The notes: a model not told the origin generated them from the sequence alone. 64,000 bases of DNA from Spiroplasma poulsonii (GCF_009866525.1 NZ_CM020866.1:1428832-1492831); one strand, 5' to 3'. Positions 24,965-36,727 are shown, numbered from the stretch's first letter. Program-made: numbers and translations.

Positions 24965-24992
24965 AAAAACATCTCAGAAGAGATGTTTTTTT
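24963..24992 (+). terminator. rpsD terminator
   Basis: Stem AACATCTC-AGAA-GAGATGTT followed by a T run, starting at the rpsD stop codon. Confidence 0.9.
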
Positions 24993-25009
24993 ATACTAAA
25001 ATAATTAAA

Positions 25010-25210
25010 TTAAGCAATATCGATATTAAATATTAATGCTTCCTGTTTCTTAATTGTATCAACAATCGCTGGGTTAAATTTTGATTTTATTTCAAATTCT
25101 ATATCTGTTACTTTACAACGTATATTTATTGCTTGTTCTAAATCATTAAAATTAGTAATTTTTTTTCATTTGTAAATTGTAAATGCAAGTGCGCTTTTCC
25201 AAAAGCTCTT
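25010..25210 (-). pseudogene. Fragment of an unrecognised gene
   Basis: Minus-strand coding trace of about 65 residues ending ALIFNIDIA at a TAA (25010-25012). It is preceded out of frame by AFGKAHLHLQFTNEK; the shift falls in an A-run near 25160. No start codon found. Not recognised. It lies between rpsD and the IS30-type gene and may be part of a mobile or viral remnant. From about 25215 to 25324 I see only AT-rich sequence. Confidence 0.35.
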
Positions 25211-25324
25211 ATTGATTAGATAATAACACCATTAAAAAATAATGCAACTCTTTTTGTGTTATTTTTTTAATTTGTTCTTATTTTAGCACAACGAAAAATA
25301 ATTTATTAAGTTTTTCAAATAAAT

Positions 25325-26302
25325 TTACTTAGTAACTAATGCTAAAAAATTAAATGCTTTTTTAGAAGATATTCAGTTCAATGAGGGTCGTAGTTTTTCA
25401 TTAATTGTTTTCATAATTCAATTTAACTTTTTAGTATCAACTAAATTAAAATCAGTTCCTGGTGGTAACCAATGTCTAATATCACGATTCATTCTTTCAA
25501 CTTTTGGTTTTTGAGTTGGAGTTCCAGGATCGCAAAAGTATACATTCGCATTAGTAATTTTTTCAATTTCTTTTCATTTACTAAATTCTTTACCTTGATC
25601 AGTTATAATACCTTTAATACATTTTTTAAATAATCTATTCTTAAAGATACTTCTAATAGTTTTAACAACTTCTTCTGCAGTTTGTTCTTTTAATTTTTCA
25701 GCAATAGTAAAATTTGTTAATTCTTCTGTAAAAGTAAGAACAACTGATTTATGATCAGCACCAACAATACAATCCATTTGAAATCAACCAAATTCATATC
25801 TATCATGCTTTGATTCTTCAATAGTTCTGTAATTTGATAATTTACCACGATTATCAGTACTATTTTTCGTTTTTCGTTTCTTTCCTTTAAAATAAAGATA
25901 TTTTTTATCCATATTAAATAATCCTAAATAAATATATTTATAAAGTGTTTTAAAACACATCGGAAACTTTTCATTAAATTCTTGTTCATATAATTTGCAA
26001 ATTGTTTCTGGAGTATTATGTAAAGTATTAAAATTTTTATTTAATCACTTAATCTGTTTAACTGTTAAAGTAATATGTTTTTTAGAATTTTTTCTATTTT
26101 TAAGATATTGTTTTTGTGATTTTAAAGGATCATATTCCTTAAACTTTTTAAGTTCACGCCGAATTGTTTCCTTATCTCTTCCCATAAAACGTGCTATCTT
26201 TGAATAATTAATCTTACCATTTTTCTTTTTATATAATTCTGATATAGATAAATCCTTTAATATAATTTTTTCATTAATACTTAAATGTTTAAATTTTCTC
26301 AT
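25325..26302 (-). CDS. IS30-family transposase
   Basis: 325 residues. The N-terminal helix-turn-helix (INYSKIARFMGRDKETIRREL) is typical of IS30. The DDE catalytic core is visible as FQMDCIVG, ITDQGKEF and KPKVERMN. UGA Trp is used. Ribosome site AAAGGGAG upstream of ATG 26302. Spiroplasma plectroviruses of the SpV1 type are known to carry an IS30-like transposase, so it could be a lone IS or a viral remnant. I did not find clear terminal inverted repeats. Confidence 0.85.
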
Positions 26303-26364
26303 ATCCAAAAGCTCCCTTTCTGAAAATAGTTTTATCATAAAAAAATAAAATTTTAAAAATTTAT

Positions 26365-26392
26365 TTGACATTTTTGTATAAAGTGTTATATT
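26365..26392 (+). promoter_or_regulatory. Strong promoter-like sequence
   Basis: Consensus TTGACA, 16-nt spacer, TATATT. It is oriented away from the IS30-type gene and toward the phage genes, but a terminator-like hairpin lies about 70 nt downstream. Confidence 0.5.
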
Positions 26393-26397
26393 TAAGT

Positions 26398-26484
26398 TAT
26401 ATTTATAAAAGTTTAATAGATTTTCCAAAGCTCTAAAAACTTGTTTATAAATTAAAAAATTAAGACTTGAAAAAGTCTTTTTTT
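26398..26484 (+). ncRNA. Candidate small RNA
   Basis: Stretch of about 85 nt between the TTGACA promoter and a good intrinsic terminator (AAGACTT-GAAA-AAGTCTT plus T run, 26462-26484). No ORF of note lies inside. It could also be an attenuator-like leader of the phage late operon. From 26485 to 26630 I see only AT-rich sequence before the AAGGAG ribosome site. Confidence 0.3.
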
Positions 26485-26630
26485 GATATAAAATAAACAT
26501 AATAAAAATAATATTAAGTTCTTTAATGCATTTTGATAGGTGTTTAGTTCTTTGTAAGTTTCTTTATTACTCTTTTATTTAATCATATTCATTAAATAAT
26601 AGCAATTTTAATATGCAAAAAGGAGTAAAA

Positions 26631-27029
26631 ATGAAAGAATTTAATCCAAAAACAGCAAGTTTACGCACATTTGAGCGTAAAATTGAGCAGTTTTGACGTG
26701 ATAAATTGCCTAATATTCCCTATACTTTAAACGATTTAACCAATAAATTCAATCTTTCTAATAGATGAAGATATGAAAATTACAAGAGCGAAAAGATAGT
26801 TCCTTTACTTGAAAGACAAATTGATAAAATAGAAAGTGAACTTATTAAACAAATGGTTAAAACGCCAGAAGGTACTAGATTATATTGACAGCGTGCATTT
26901 AATCATAAGTATTCACTGCAAGAAAAACAGTTAGAACAAGAATTAAACTTAAATAATCAACAGCCAATAATTGTTAATTTACAAACTGATATTAGAGATA
27001 TAAAAAAAGAAAGTGATAATAATGCTTAA
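26631..27029 (+). CDS. Probable phage terminase small subunit
   Basis: 132 residues, highly charged, mostly helical: MKEFNPKTASLRTFERKIEQ, a central RWRYENYKSEK segment and an acidic Gln/Asn-rich tail. No clear family match by eye. Called small terminase from size, position directly before the large subunit, and the 8-nt overlap with it. AAGGAG ribosome site 5 nt upstream. First gene of the phage late operon. Confidence 0.55.
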
Positions 27030-28482
27030 TCATTTTACTTATTTGTTAGAAACACCTTATTGGTTATTACAAAATAGTAGTATTGGTGATAAATATCCCT
27101 TTGCAAAGAAATATGAGTTAGTTAATGAAATTAATCAAATTGGAACACGATATAGTGGTAAAACTATTTCAAATATTAAAATGTTTGGTGAATTATTAAA
27201 AATTAGTTTATTAATTAAAGAACCAATTTGTATTATTGCTAGTATGTATTGAAGTAAAGATTTAAAAGATAGTGTATTTCAAAATATATGAAATATGTTA
27301 GATGAAAATAATATTTCTTATACTATTAATTTATCTAATTTTACTTTTACTTTATCAAATGGGAGCAAAATATATTGTAAAGGTTTACATTCACCAAGTC
27401 GAAAAGAAAAATTAAAAGCATTTGCTGATTTAAATAAATATAAATTAGTTATTGATTGAAGAGAAGAATGTGATCAATTTCAACAAAAAGATTTAAGTGA
27501 TTTAGAGTTTGCTATTCGTGGTTATCAAAATAAAATAACAATTAATACCTGTAATCCTGAAAGCTTAAAAAGATATATTGTTGGTTATTGTAATGAATTA
27601 TTACCTTTTAATGAAGAAATAATGCGTAGTAAATATGAACAAATTAATTATATTGAAAAATGAAATATGAAGATTATTATTCATTATTCTAGTTGAAGAT
27701 TAAATTATGAATTACCACAAGATAAAGTTAATGAACAATTAAGATTAGAGCAGTTAGATATTGAAAGAGCAAGAGTTTGGAGTTGAGGTTTACCAGGCAA
27801 TACTAGTGGTTCAATCTTTGCAAGATATATTGATATTATGCAAGCAACAGATATTATTCAACCAACGAAATTATTAGGTGGTGTTGACTTAGCAAATTCT
27901 ACTAGTCCAAAAGGACATACAACCGCTGCTAGTTTTTGAATATATAATTTATTTGATAAAAAAGCATATAAAGTAGCAGAATATACACACTCAAATGCTA
28001 CTCAACAATTTAAAGGACCATTAGAACAAGTTAAAGATATTTTAGAGTTTTACAACAATCAATTAAACCAATACTTTAATTTAATACAACAAGGAATATC
28101 AATTAATGTTGATGATAGTGCTTATGCAACATTAGAAAGTTTAAATAGAGAAAAATATAATTATACTTTTGGTCAATACATGAATTTTAAACCAGCACAA
28201 AAGCAGAAGTTTAAAATAAAACATCGTGTAGAAGCATTTACAATGTTAATAAATACTAATCAATTAAAATGATTATGAGAAAAATGTCCTGTAAGTAAAA
28301 CCCAATATGAATTAATTCAATGAGAAGATAAACCAGATGCCAGAGAAGAACGAATGTTAGATTTATATGATGATACATTTGATAGTGATTTTTATGCTTT
28401 ACACTTTGAATTAGTACCAATGGTTAAACATAATAGTTCAGCAGATTATAAATTATGACAACAAAGGGAGTGATTAACTTAA
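27022..28482 (+). CDS. Phage terminase large subunit
   Basis: 486 residues. The ATPase part has a Walker A variant GTRYSGKT (about 40), Walker B-like LVIDWREECDQF and the coupling element INTCNPES. The nuclease part starts with GVDLANSTSPKGHTTAASFW, the first acidic metal ligand of the RNase H-like domain. It cuts and pumps viral DNA into the procapsid. Many UGA Trp codons. The stop overlaps the next start. Confidence 0.88.
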
Positions 28483-28760
28483 TGAAAAAAGATATTTATG
28501 TAATACATGATGAGCGTGTAATAAATGCAAAAAGACCTTATATGTCTGTTTGTGGACAAGTTAAAAAAAGACTTTGTAAAGAATTAAAAAAAGATAATAT
28601 CGCAATATGTAAATTAAATTTATATAACGAATATATTAAGAAATATCAAAAAGTTAAAGTATGTGTGCAAGTTTTATCAAATGAACCAAATTTATTAACA
28701 GTAAATATTATTAATTACGCACTTATTTTAAAATTAAAGGAGAAAAATAACAATGAATAA
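28482..28760 (+). CDS. Small phage protein, unknown
   Basis: 92 residues, basic (MKKDIYVIHDERVINAKRPYM...), with three Cys. The ATG overlaps the terminase stop by one base and AAAGGGAG precedes it by 11 nt. Its end overlaps the portal start by 8 nt. Tight packing between terminase and portal supports a real gene. An in-frame ATG at 28455 would overlap terminase more and is less likely. No family recognised. Confidence 0.65.
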   Translation: MKKDIYVIHDERVINAKRPYMSVCGQVKKRLCKELKKDNIAICKLNLYNEYIKKYQKVKVCVQVLSNEPNLLTVNIINYALILKLKEKNNNE

Positions 28761-30144
28761 TACTTTCCCTAGTTTACCAAACTTAAATGATATTAATAGT
28801 GTTTTAAAATTTTATAATTATGATTGAACTATTAATTTAGCCAATATTATTGCTCGTCATCAAATGAGATTAGTTAATGGTAAAGATATTTTATTTAAGT
28901 CTCATCGTAAAGACATTTTACAAAAATTAAATTGATGATATGAAACTTATAAAATAAAAGAAAAATTAGATAAAAATGAATTAACAGCAAGTTTAATGGG
29001 TAAAACTATCTTTGGTTTATTAGAAACATCAGATGGCAATATTGATTTATGAATTAACCCTTTTAACTTTACATCACGAGTAAGTAAAATAAATGAAATT
29101 GAACAAGGTGCTGATATTTGATTAAATTATCATCAATCAGATAGTGGATTTATATTAAATTTAATTTGTACCAAAGATAAAATAGTTATTAAAGGTTGAC
29201 CTAAAAATAATGAAGTAGTTGTTGGACAAAGTAAAACCCAAATTAAAGATGATGTTAGACCTGTTTTAGTACAAGAATTTAAAAACAAATTAGGTATTGT
29301 GCCTTTTTGAGAAATGATTAATGAACCTAATCCATTATTTTTATCAACTTCAACAACATTAAACCCATGGCCTACTATGGCAAATTGTTATAAATTACAA
29401 TTTGATTTAGAAGATAGTTTTAATATTAAATCAAAAGAAAGATGAGCAAATCGTACGCATTGATATGGGATATTAGATGATGATTTAATGACTGCTTATA
29501 ACAAAGGTAATAAAAAAGTATTACAAGATGCTTTTGATGATATTTTTATTCAATCAGGACAATCAGCCGTAGATGGTCAATTATCCCAATCTTTACAAGT
29601 AGTACAAGGAAAACCAACATTAGAAACATATACCGAAGACCAAAAATCAATTATTGAACAAGTATATTTAGCATGTCATTTTTCTAGTCCTTTTGGTGAT
29701 AAATCAGATAATGACCAAAATAAAACACAATCTTTATTAACTAAAACAAAAGACTTAGAAAAACAAGCATATTTACAAGCATATCGTAAGCAATACTATA
29801 CTAAAATGTTTGATACTGTTTTAAAATATTATGGTTTATGAGATGGTGTTGGTGAAAGAGAATATGGTTTTGATTTTGTTAGTGCTAGTTTAGTTGACCA
29901 AATGCGACAAAATGAACTAATTACTGCTAGATTAGATAATGGCACAATGGAACCAATAAGGGCAATTACTGAATATGAAAATATTGATGAATTAGAAGCA
30001 GCAAAATATTTAGAAAAAATAGAAGCATGACAAAATAAAATGCAAGCAAAAGAAATCGAACATAATAATAAATTAATGGAATATGATGAAACCGGTAATA
30101 ATCAAAATGCCTTACAAGGTAGAACAGAAATTAAGGAGAATTAA
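28753..30144 (+). CDS. Phage portal protein
   Basis: 463 residues, located directly after terminase as expected for the dodecameric DNA gate of the capsid. Sequence hints: N-terminal IIARHQMRLVNG, then a long central region, FSSPFGDKSDNDQNKTQSLL, and a C-terminal helix-rich acidic segment (ENIDELEAAKYLEKIEAWQNKMQAKE). The call rests on size, order and general look; no single diagnostic motif. Confidence 0.65.
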
Positions 30145-31676
30145 CAAATGAGTAGAATTAACCCAGGGGTTATCGAAGAATTAAGAAGACAAGCCCACGA
30201 TACTTTAATAGATATCAGAGAAAACATAAAAGATAATAGACATTGAATGGTATTTCCTTTTAATGTTTATAGTTCATATATTCCCGATACAGAAACGGGT
30301 TGAAAACCAAATAATGCCAAACCAAGTGATTATGGTAGTTATTCACGCATATTTGATAATATGGAAAGTACGATTGCACAATGACAAGGTAGTTTAAAAA
30401 TAGTACAAAAATATAAAGGTGAAGAAATTAATATATTAACTATTGATGATTTTAATAAACAACCAGTTAACTCAACTATATGAGCCAATAATGAAACACC
30501 TTTTGCGATAAAATTAAAAGATGAAAATAATAATATTTATTGAAAATTAATTGATGGTGAAAATATTTATGATATTAATAGAATGCTAGAATACTTAAAA
30601 CAATATAAATTAAGTTATTTTATTAATAATGATAATAAAGCTGATAACTTTTATACAAAAGAAGTTAAAGTTGGTAAATATTGAGATGCGTATATGATTG
30701 ATGATAGAATTTCAATTCAATTTGGTGAAGCCAAATTTGAACAAGTATTTACTCAGCAATCAACAGAAAGACAATATACTTTATTAATTTTAGATGAAGA
30801 TGTCAATAAATTAAATATTAATGATTATTATAATTTTTATACTGTATTTAATGACCATGGATTAAATATTGGTGGTGGTGATATTAATTCTGCACCACAA
30901 GATAGACAATGATTATATCCTTCAAATGTTATTAATTATTATTCACCTTATGATGGCAGTTTCTTATGACAAGAAATTACTTTTTCAAGTATTAATACAA
31001 AATTAGTAATAGTGGTTTATCAGTACGACAATTTATTCAAACATCAGCACCTGGTGAAGGTTATTGTTTTCCTAAAATAACTTATGATAAAAAATTAAAT
31101 AAAGGTATTGTTGAATTAGATGAGGTTTTATTAAAAGACCCTGGTGTTAGAGCAATGGCAGTTAAATTTTATGGTAATCCTATCTTTTTTGATATGCCAG
31201 TAATTGGGCGACCAATTATTAAAGGTCAATTTAATAAAAAAGTAATGAATTCAAGAGACTTATTAATGTATAACATGTTTCCTGCTCCACCTGATAAAAT
31301 AAATACTTATGCATCACCCGAAGTAAGTTGATATAACATTCAAGGTATTCAACCAACAATGATAACTGGTTATGAAGATTGAAAAAAAGATATGGAAAGT
31401 AGATATGATTTTTGAAAACAAAAAAATAGTGAGGGGATTTTAATAACTGATCCTGCAACGACATCAGCATCTAATTCTACGGTTGGTAGAAATATTCATA
31501 AAGAAGATAAGGATTCTAAATTTTATTGATCTAAAGATTGAAAAATAACACCACCAAATAAAATAAAAGTAAATAGTGGAAATGTTGATAATATTATTAG
31601 TACCCAAGCTTCATCATATTTTAGAAGAAAAGATGAATTTGGTAATACATTAGGTAGTGTTCAAATTGAATATAAT

Positions 31677-32743
31677 AGACTTCTTGCATTACTTGTTAAA
31701 AAATTGCAAATATTTGTAAAAAAGATACTAATAGAAAAATATAATTTTAATTAATTATGTTTTTTATTTAAAAATTTAATATTTTTCCACAACGAAAAAT
31801 TAATTTATTATTTAAATTATTTAATTTTAAATAAATATTTTATGTTAAATATAATAATTGTAAATTATAAATTGAGGCAATTAAATTAAATCTTAAACCA
31901 AATCTTTTTCTTCGATTACGATATTTTTCTGTAATAATTTTAAATTTTTTAAGAATAGCAAAAATATTTTCAATAATAATTCTCATTTTTGAAACTAGTC
32001 TATTATATTGCTTTTGTTCTTTGTTTAAAGGGTTTTTCTTTGTTTTCTTTGTAGGTATTAGAACATTATTGTGATTTTTTTGTATTCCTTGATAACCACT
32101 ATCAACTATTAATTTGGTATTTTTTAAAATTGGGATTTTTGATTCTTTAAATAAAGCATAATCATGTTTTTTTCCGAGCGAAAAACTTGTTGCAATAATT
32201 TTTTTGGTTTCTTGTTCGATAATTACTTGTGTTTTGATCGTGTGTTTTTTCTTTTTACCAGAATAAGATTGTTTTTGTCTTTTTTTGGGCGTTGGATTGG
32301 AGTTTCGGTAGCATCAATAATAATAGTTTTATCATTAAAATAATCATTTATTAGTGCTTTTTTACCAGCAAGTTGTTGAAAATCAGAGTTTTTAATTAAA
32401 ATATCTTCAATTCACTTAATATTACGATAACAATTAGCCTCACTAATATCAAAACTTTTACCAAGATGAAAATAAGTCTGATATTCTCGTCAATATAATA
32501 AAGTCATCAATAATCTATTTTCTAATGATAATTTATTAGTTTTACCACCTTTTTTAAATTTTTCTATTTCAGCAACTTTTAAAATATCTAACATTTTATT
32601 AAAAGTGGATTTTTTTATTCCTGTTAATCTTAACCATTCTCTATCATTAAGAGTATTAAATTTATTATTGTTCATATTTTTATGTCCTCATAAATTATAT
32701 TTTATAATAATATTTTAATAAAAAAGGGTATCGCAAGAAGTCT
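31677..32743 (-). mobile_element. IS5-family insertion sequence, copy 2
   Basis: 1067 bp, ends AGACTTCTTGC / GCAAGAAGTCT, flanked by the direct repeat AAT (31674-31676 and 32744-32746). Interrupts the phage tail gene in frame-neutral fashion apart from the insertion itself. Confidence 0.95.
31840..32675 (-). CDS. IS5-family transposase, -1 frameshift fusion
   Basis: Same two-frame arrangement as copy 1, with the KKSTFNK variant shared with copy 3. First frame starts at 32675 and the second ends at 31840; they join at the A7-G slippery site. Likely active, since both frames are intact. Confidence 0.88.
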
Positions 32744-34457
32744 AATAAAATGGGTGCCTGTAATATTTGAGATATTTTAAATATGAATAATTTTATTAAT
32801 CGCCAAATTACTGTATTGCCTTTAAACTATACTCAAAAGTTAGTTTTTAATCCTTTTACGATACCAGGCGGAGTTGGTAAGTTCTTAAACTTTATTTCAT
32901 TTGGTATTCCATGAGGTTGAGTAATTAACCAAGACGAAAAATCATGACCTAATTTTCAATGACTTAATGGTTTTATGAGTGCTAATATTTATAGTTTTTA
33001 TAATGATGCCTTTTGGTCTGAAAAATCAAAAGGTAAGGGTTATTTACCATTTGAAATATTTAGAGAACAAGGGAACGACAAAGTTGGTGCTATATTTGGT
33101 GCAAATGCTAATAGTTTAGGTTTTACTACTTTATTAACTGATAAAGTACAAGGTATTGTTTTAACTAAGGATGGTAAACCAACAAAAGAATTAGTTTATT
33201 CAACTTATAATTTAAAACAATTAAATGAAAAAACTAACCGAGTTTATTTAATTAATGAAAAAACCAAATCAGTTGACGCTCAAACACCAGTTAGTGATAG
33301 TGAAAAAGATAATGATTGCGAATTCTTACAAACACCAGATGGAACAAATTGTAGTTATATTATTGATATGTTTTCAATTCAAGCATTATATAAAGGTAAT
33401 TTTGAAATCATCTTTTATGCAGATAATCCATATACTAATAATGAAGAAGATTACTTAAAATTATCAGTATGGAGTTTTAGAGGTAAAACAAAAAGTACAT
33501 TAAATAATTATTTACGCGATATGACAACTAATTATAAAACTAGTTTCTTACTCCCACATAACTATGAAATGCCAACCTTTAATTACCCACAATATGTATT
33601 GCCACCAGTACCATATAATTATCCAGAGTATACAAAAGGTATCTGAGATGCCAATACAGTCCAACCATTAAAAACTAAAATTACAGCACCAGCACAATGT
33701 ACTAATACGCAATCTTTAATTTTTAGTGAACATTCTGGATTTGAGCCTATTAATTTATTTAATAATAATTATTATGAAGGTTATTATGAAATAGAAATTG
33801 ATTTAAAACAAATTGACCCAACAATTCAAAGTATAAGTAAATTCCAAGATGCTTATAAAAATATTGAAATAAGTAATCTTGGTAATTTGCAAGTTGAATG
33901 TGGACCACCAGAAATAGAAAATTTTATTCCTAATAGAGATATTAATTTATCTGGTGGTCGTAATAATTGCGATTTTAATAGTGGGTTATTGTCTAATATA
34001 ACTTTAAAAAAAGAAGGACTTTCACAAACTGACAATGTTAATTTTACAAATACTTTTATAATAGATACGAAAAAAATAACTAATGATATTCAAACATTTG
34101 CTACTGGTAAAACTAATGGTTTGCCAAATTATGGTGATTATCAAAATAATTATAATCGCGGAAATGTTGATTTAAAATTTTTACTTCAAATAACATCATT
34201 AGCAAATAAAGTTAATGATAAAATTAAAGAAATATATTTACAAGCATATTATACTAATGATTTAAAATTAAAAATTAGATTTTCAAAAATATTGTATATA
34301 GAATTATCAACATTTTATTGAAATAAAAAAACTATGAAAATTTATAAATATTTTGGTAATGATAAAAATATAACAGTAGATGTTTCTAATCCAAATGTTT
34401 TAGGTATTAGAAATAAAAGTACTGACCAAATTAAAATTACAATTAAACCAAAATAAT

Positions 34458-34489
34458 AGAAAAAAGACATTATTAAATGTCTTTTTTCT
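34458..34489. terminator. Bidirectional terminator between tail gene and cargo cassette
   Basis: Stem AAAAAAGACATT / AATGTCTTTTTT. It ends late-gene transcription from the left and cargo transcription from the right. It overlaps the stop codon of the lipoprotein gene. Confidence 0.85.
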
Positions 34490-35000
34490 ATTCTCCGTTA
34501 ACTTTTACATTACTGTTTTCATCAATAATTAAATTAGGTTCATTAGTATCTAAGTTTCAACGATAAACTGATTTAAAATATTGATTATCATTATGTCAAA
34601 ATATTCATATTAAAGTACCTTTTTGAATAGCTAAATCAAATATACTATGCCAGTCTAAATCTTGAACTAGTGCAAGTTTATATTTATCATATTCATCTTT
34701 ATTTTTTAATCTATCTTGCTGGTTATTTTTAAAGTTAATAATTTTTCAATTAGCATTTTTATCACCACGCCATACTACATAATATAACTTATCATCTTTT
34801 TCATTAAATGGTTTTTCCTGTGGTGCTATTCATTCTAAATTGTTTTTAATATTTTCATTTTTTGTCTTTATTTGGTTTTCTTTTTTTAATTTATCTAATT
34901 CTTCAGGTGTATATTCTTGTGGTGTATTACAAGCAACTAAACTTGTCGTACTTGTTCCAATTAAAGTGATTGTTCCTAAAAGGCTTAATATTTTTTTCAT
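34488..35000 (-). CDS. Cargo lipoprotein next to the RIP toxin
   Basis: 170 residues with a lipoprotein signal (MKKILSLLGTITLIGT..TTSLVAC). The mature part is hydrophilic and Trp/Asn-rich (LYYVVWRGDKNANWKIINF, FWHNDNQYFKSVYRW) with beta-like character. It starts 11 nt after the RIP stop and should be cotranscribed with it. It lies on the strand opposite to the surrounding phage structural genes. Function unknown; surface display on the host cell is expected. Confidence 0.78.
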
Positions 35001-35011
35001 ATCTTTAAATT

Positions 35012-36502
35012 TTAAGTTAGTTTAATACCGTTTCCAAGTCATATTCAACTAGCACCACCAGAAGAGGTGTCACCAGATCTAATTCATTTATATGAAATTA
35101 TTTGAATATGTCATTTTTTTGTTGCTTGATTTCTATAAAATGTTATACCAACTTTTTGTGTGTGACACATTCATGCCCACCCATCCTTTTCACAAGAATC
35201 AGATAAAGAAACTTTTGCAATTTCTTTATATTTTTCTTCAGAATAATCTTTTATATTTAAATTAAAAGCATAATCTTTAAATTTATTTTTTAAATCAGTA
35301 TCATTTATTTTTTTTCCATAATATGTATCATTACCTCAACTAACCTTAGTTAGTTTTTCACCAAAAAAATCAATTTCATTATAATTTAAAGGAGAAATTT
35401 CTCCAACTTCAACTTCAGAAAAATCATAAAATTCATCGCTTTTCTCCATTTTATATTCAGCATAGTGCTCTGAAATACCATGATCTGATCTAAAATATGC
35501 AATTTTTTCAGGTAAATTAAAACAATATTCATTGTTATTTAAATCTCTAGCGCTTCTTCTATTACAAGATTTAAAATCCTTTGATAATGTTTTAGAAAAT
35601 ATATTAACATTTTGAAGTTGATTAAATCCAATTAGTGTTCCTAGTTGAATTAAATAATTTAATGCTTCTTGTGAAATACGATCCCAATTTCTTAAAAAAT
35701 TGTTAAAATATCAACCTCAATTACTAGTTGAAGTATCACTATTGTGATTAGAAATTATATTATTTCTTACTTCTCTAAATCTCATACTTTCTGCTGTTGC
35801 CAAAATAACACGAAGAAAAGATGATCGAAGTGTATTGCTATCAACAAAAGAAGGATTTTCTCCATAATTTGCTAATTGATGAAAAGCATCTATTATACCT
35901 GTTCATCTAATTGGTGCTCTTTCATCAGCTCGAAGTCCATTAGAACCAGTATAATTTGAACCAAATGACATTCTTTGTGAACTTGTGGTTCCTGAAACAT
36001 TTGTTATTGTTGAATCATTAAAATAATAATAAACATTTAAAGTTTGATTATTAGATGTTGGATGACCAATAAATCCTTGCAAATAAAAATCACTACTTCT
36101 AAAAATTAAACTTATTCTTCTATCATTTTCTATGTTAATTGGCATAACAAAGTATTTATTGTCGTTATTATTGCTATTTATAAAATAAGTTTCATAATAC
36201 CTTTCTGTGGTACCTATTGTTTCTGGATTAATTAATCTAATATTATCATTATTTTGAAGAAAATTAATAGCATTACATAAATCAGAAAAATAATCATTAA
36301 TTTCATAAGAAACTTTAACATCAGGAGTTATGTTATTATTTTCTCTTTTATTTCTACTTAAATTTTCTAAATTATTTGTTTGTGAATAATTAATATCATT
36401 ATTTAATTTTTCTTCTTTTTGATAAGGACTAGCGGCAATTGTTGTTGGTACAGCAGTTCCACTAATTGTCAATACACTTAATAAACTAAGTAATTTTTTC
36501 AT
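35012..36502 (-). CDS. Secreted ribosome-inactivating protein (RIP) toxin
   Basis: 496 residues. Signal peptide MKKLLSLLSVLTISGTAVP..IAAS without lipobox Cys, so secreted. Residues about 60-290 match the ricin A / Shiga A RIP fold (rRNA N-glycosylase that depurinates the sarcin-ricin loop of 28S rRNA). ATAESMRFREVRNN carries the catalytic Glu238 and Arg241 and closely resembles the Shiga motif. MSFGSNYTG gives Tyr184, SDFYLQGF gives Tyr140, and LRNWDRIS gives Trp273. All key residues are present. The C-terminal about 200 residues form a further region of unknown role, similar to the end of the 5672-8698 pseudogene. AAGGAG ribosome site before ATG 36502. RIPs are known from Spiroplasma poulsonii, where they act against insect enemies; here the gene is phage cargo. 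Confidence 0.92.
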
Positions 36503-36555
36503 ACTTGTTTTTCTCCTTTTCTTAATCTTGAAACTTTTTATCAAGATCCATTGAC

Positions 36556-36588
36556 ATTATATATATATATATATATACATACAAGCAA
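36556..36588 (-). promoter_or_regulatory. Candidate RIP promoter containing a (TA)10 spacer
   Basis: Minus strand TTGCTT (36588-36583) and TATAAT (36561-36556) are separated by 21 nt, of which 16 are TA dinucleotides. The start codon is 53 nt downstream. Loss of two TA units would give an optimal 17-nt spacer. Confidence 0.4.
36558..36577. repeat. (TA)10 microsatellite
   Basis: Ten uninterrupted TA units in the RIP upstream region. Copy number is likely to vary by slippage. Confidence 0.9.
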
Positions 36589-36699
36589 AATTAGGAATTA
36601 TTTACAAAATTTTATCTTGAAAAATGACTATTATGACGCGTTTTAAAGGTTAAATTAGCAATCAAGCATATTAAGTTTAGTATTTATTAATAAAAAGTA

Positions 36700-36727
36700 T
36701 TGTATTAGTAAACTATTAGTATATAAT
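36700..36727 (+). promoter_or_regulatory. Candidate promoter of the capsid genes
   Basis: TTGTAT, 16-nt spacer, TATAAT, 117 nt upstream of the scaffold-like gene. The leader holds a small hairpin CTTGTT-ATTC-GAACAAG (about 36807-36823). Confidence 0.5.

Larger units (their letters stand above)
30148..34456 (+). pseudogene. Long phage tail/knob-type protein, frameshifted and split by IS
   Basis: Starts at ATG 30148 with AAGGAG 9 nt upstream. One frame runs to about 31000, where loss of one A in a short A-run (at about 31000-31003) shifts the frame. The true continuation is SNSGLSVRQFIQTSAPGEGY. At 31676 the IS interrupts it. Deleting the IS and one AAT gives a seamless ...VQIEYNKMGACNIWDIL and the frame continues to TAA at 34454-34456. 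Reconstructed length is about 1,080 residues. Tyr/Asn-rich and beta-like, with no membrane helices. By position after the portal and size it may be a podoviral tail tube or knob protein. Confidence 0.7.

Noticed and set aside
25325..26302. Phage integrase for the provirus
   Set aside because: The protein has IS30 DDE motifs, no tyrosine or serine recombinase signature; no integrase is visible in the window.
26425..26442. CRISPR repeat or tracrRNA anti-repeat (complement of GTTTTTAGAGC)
   Set aside because: A single short match, no repeat array, no spacer pattern and no cas gene in the window.
26303..26500. N-terminal extension of the IS30-type transposase up to 26500
   Set aside because: The added part lacks family similarity, and a good ribosome site sits before ATG 26302.
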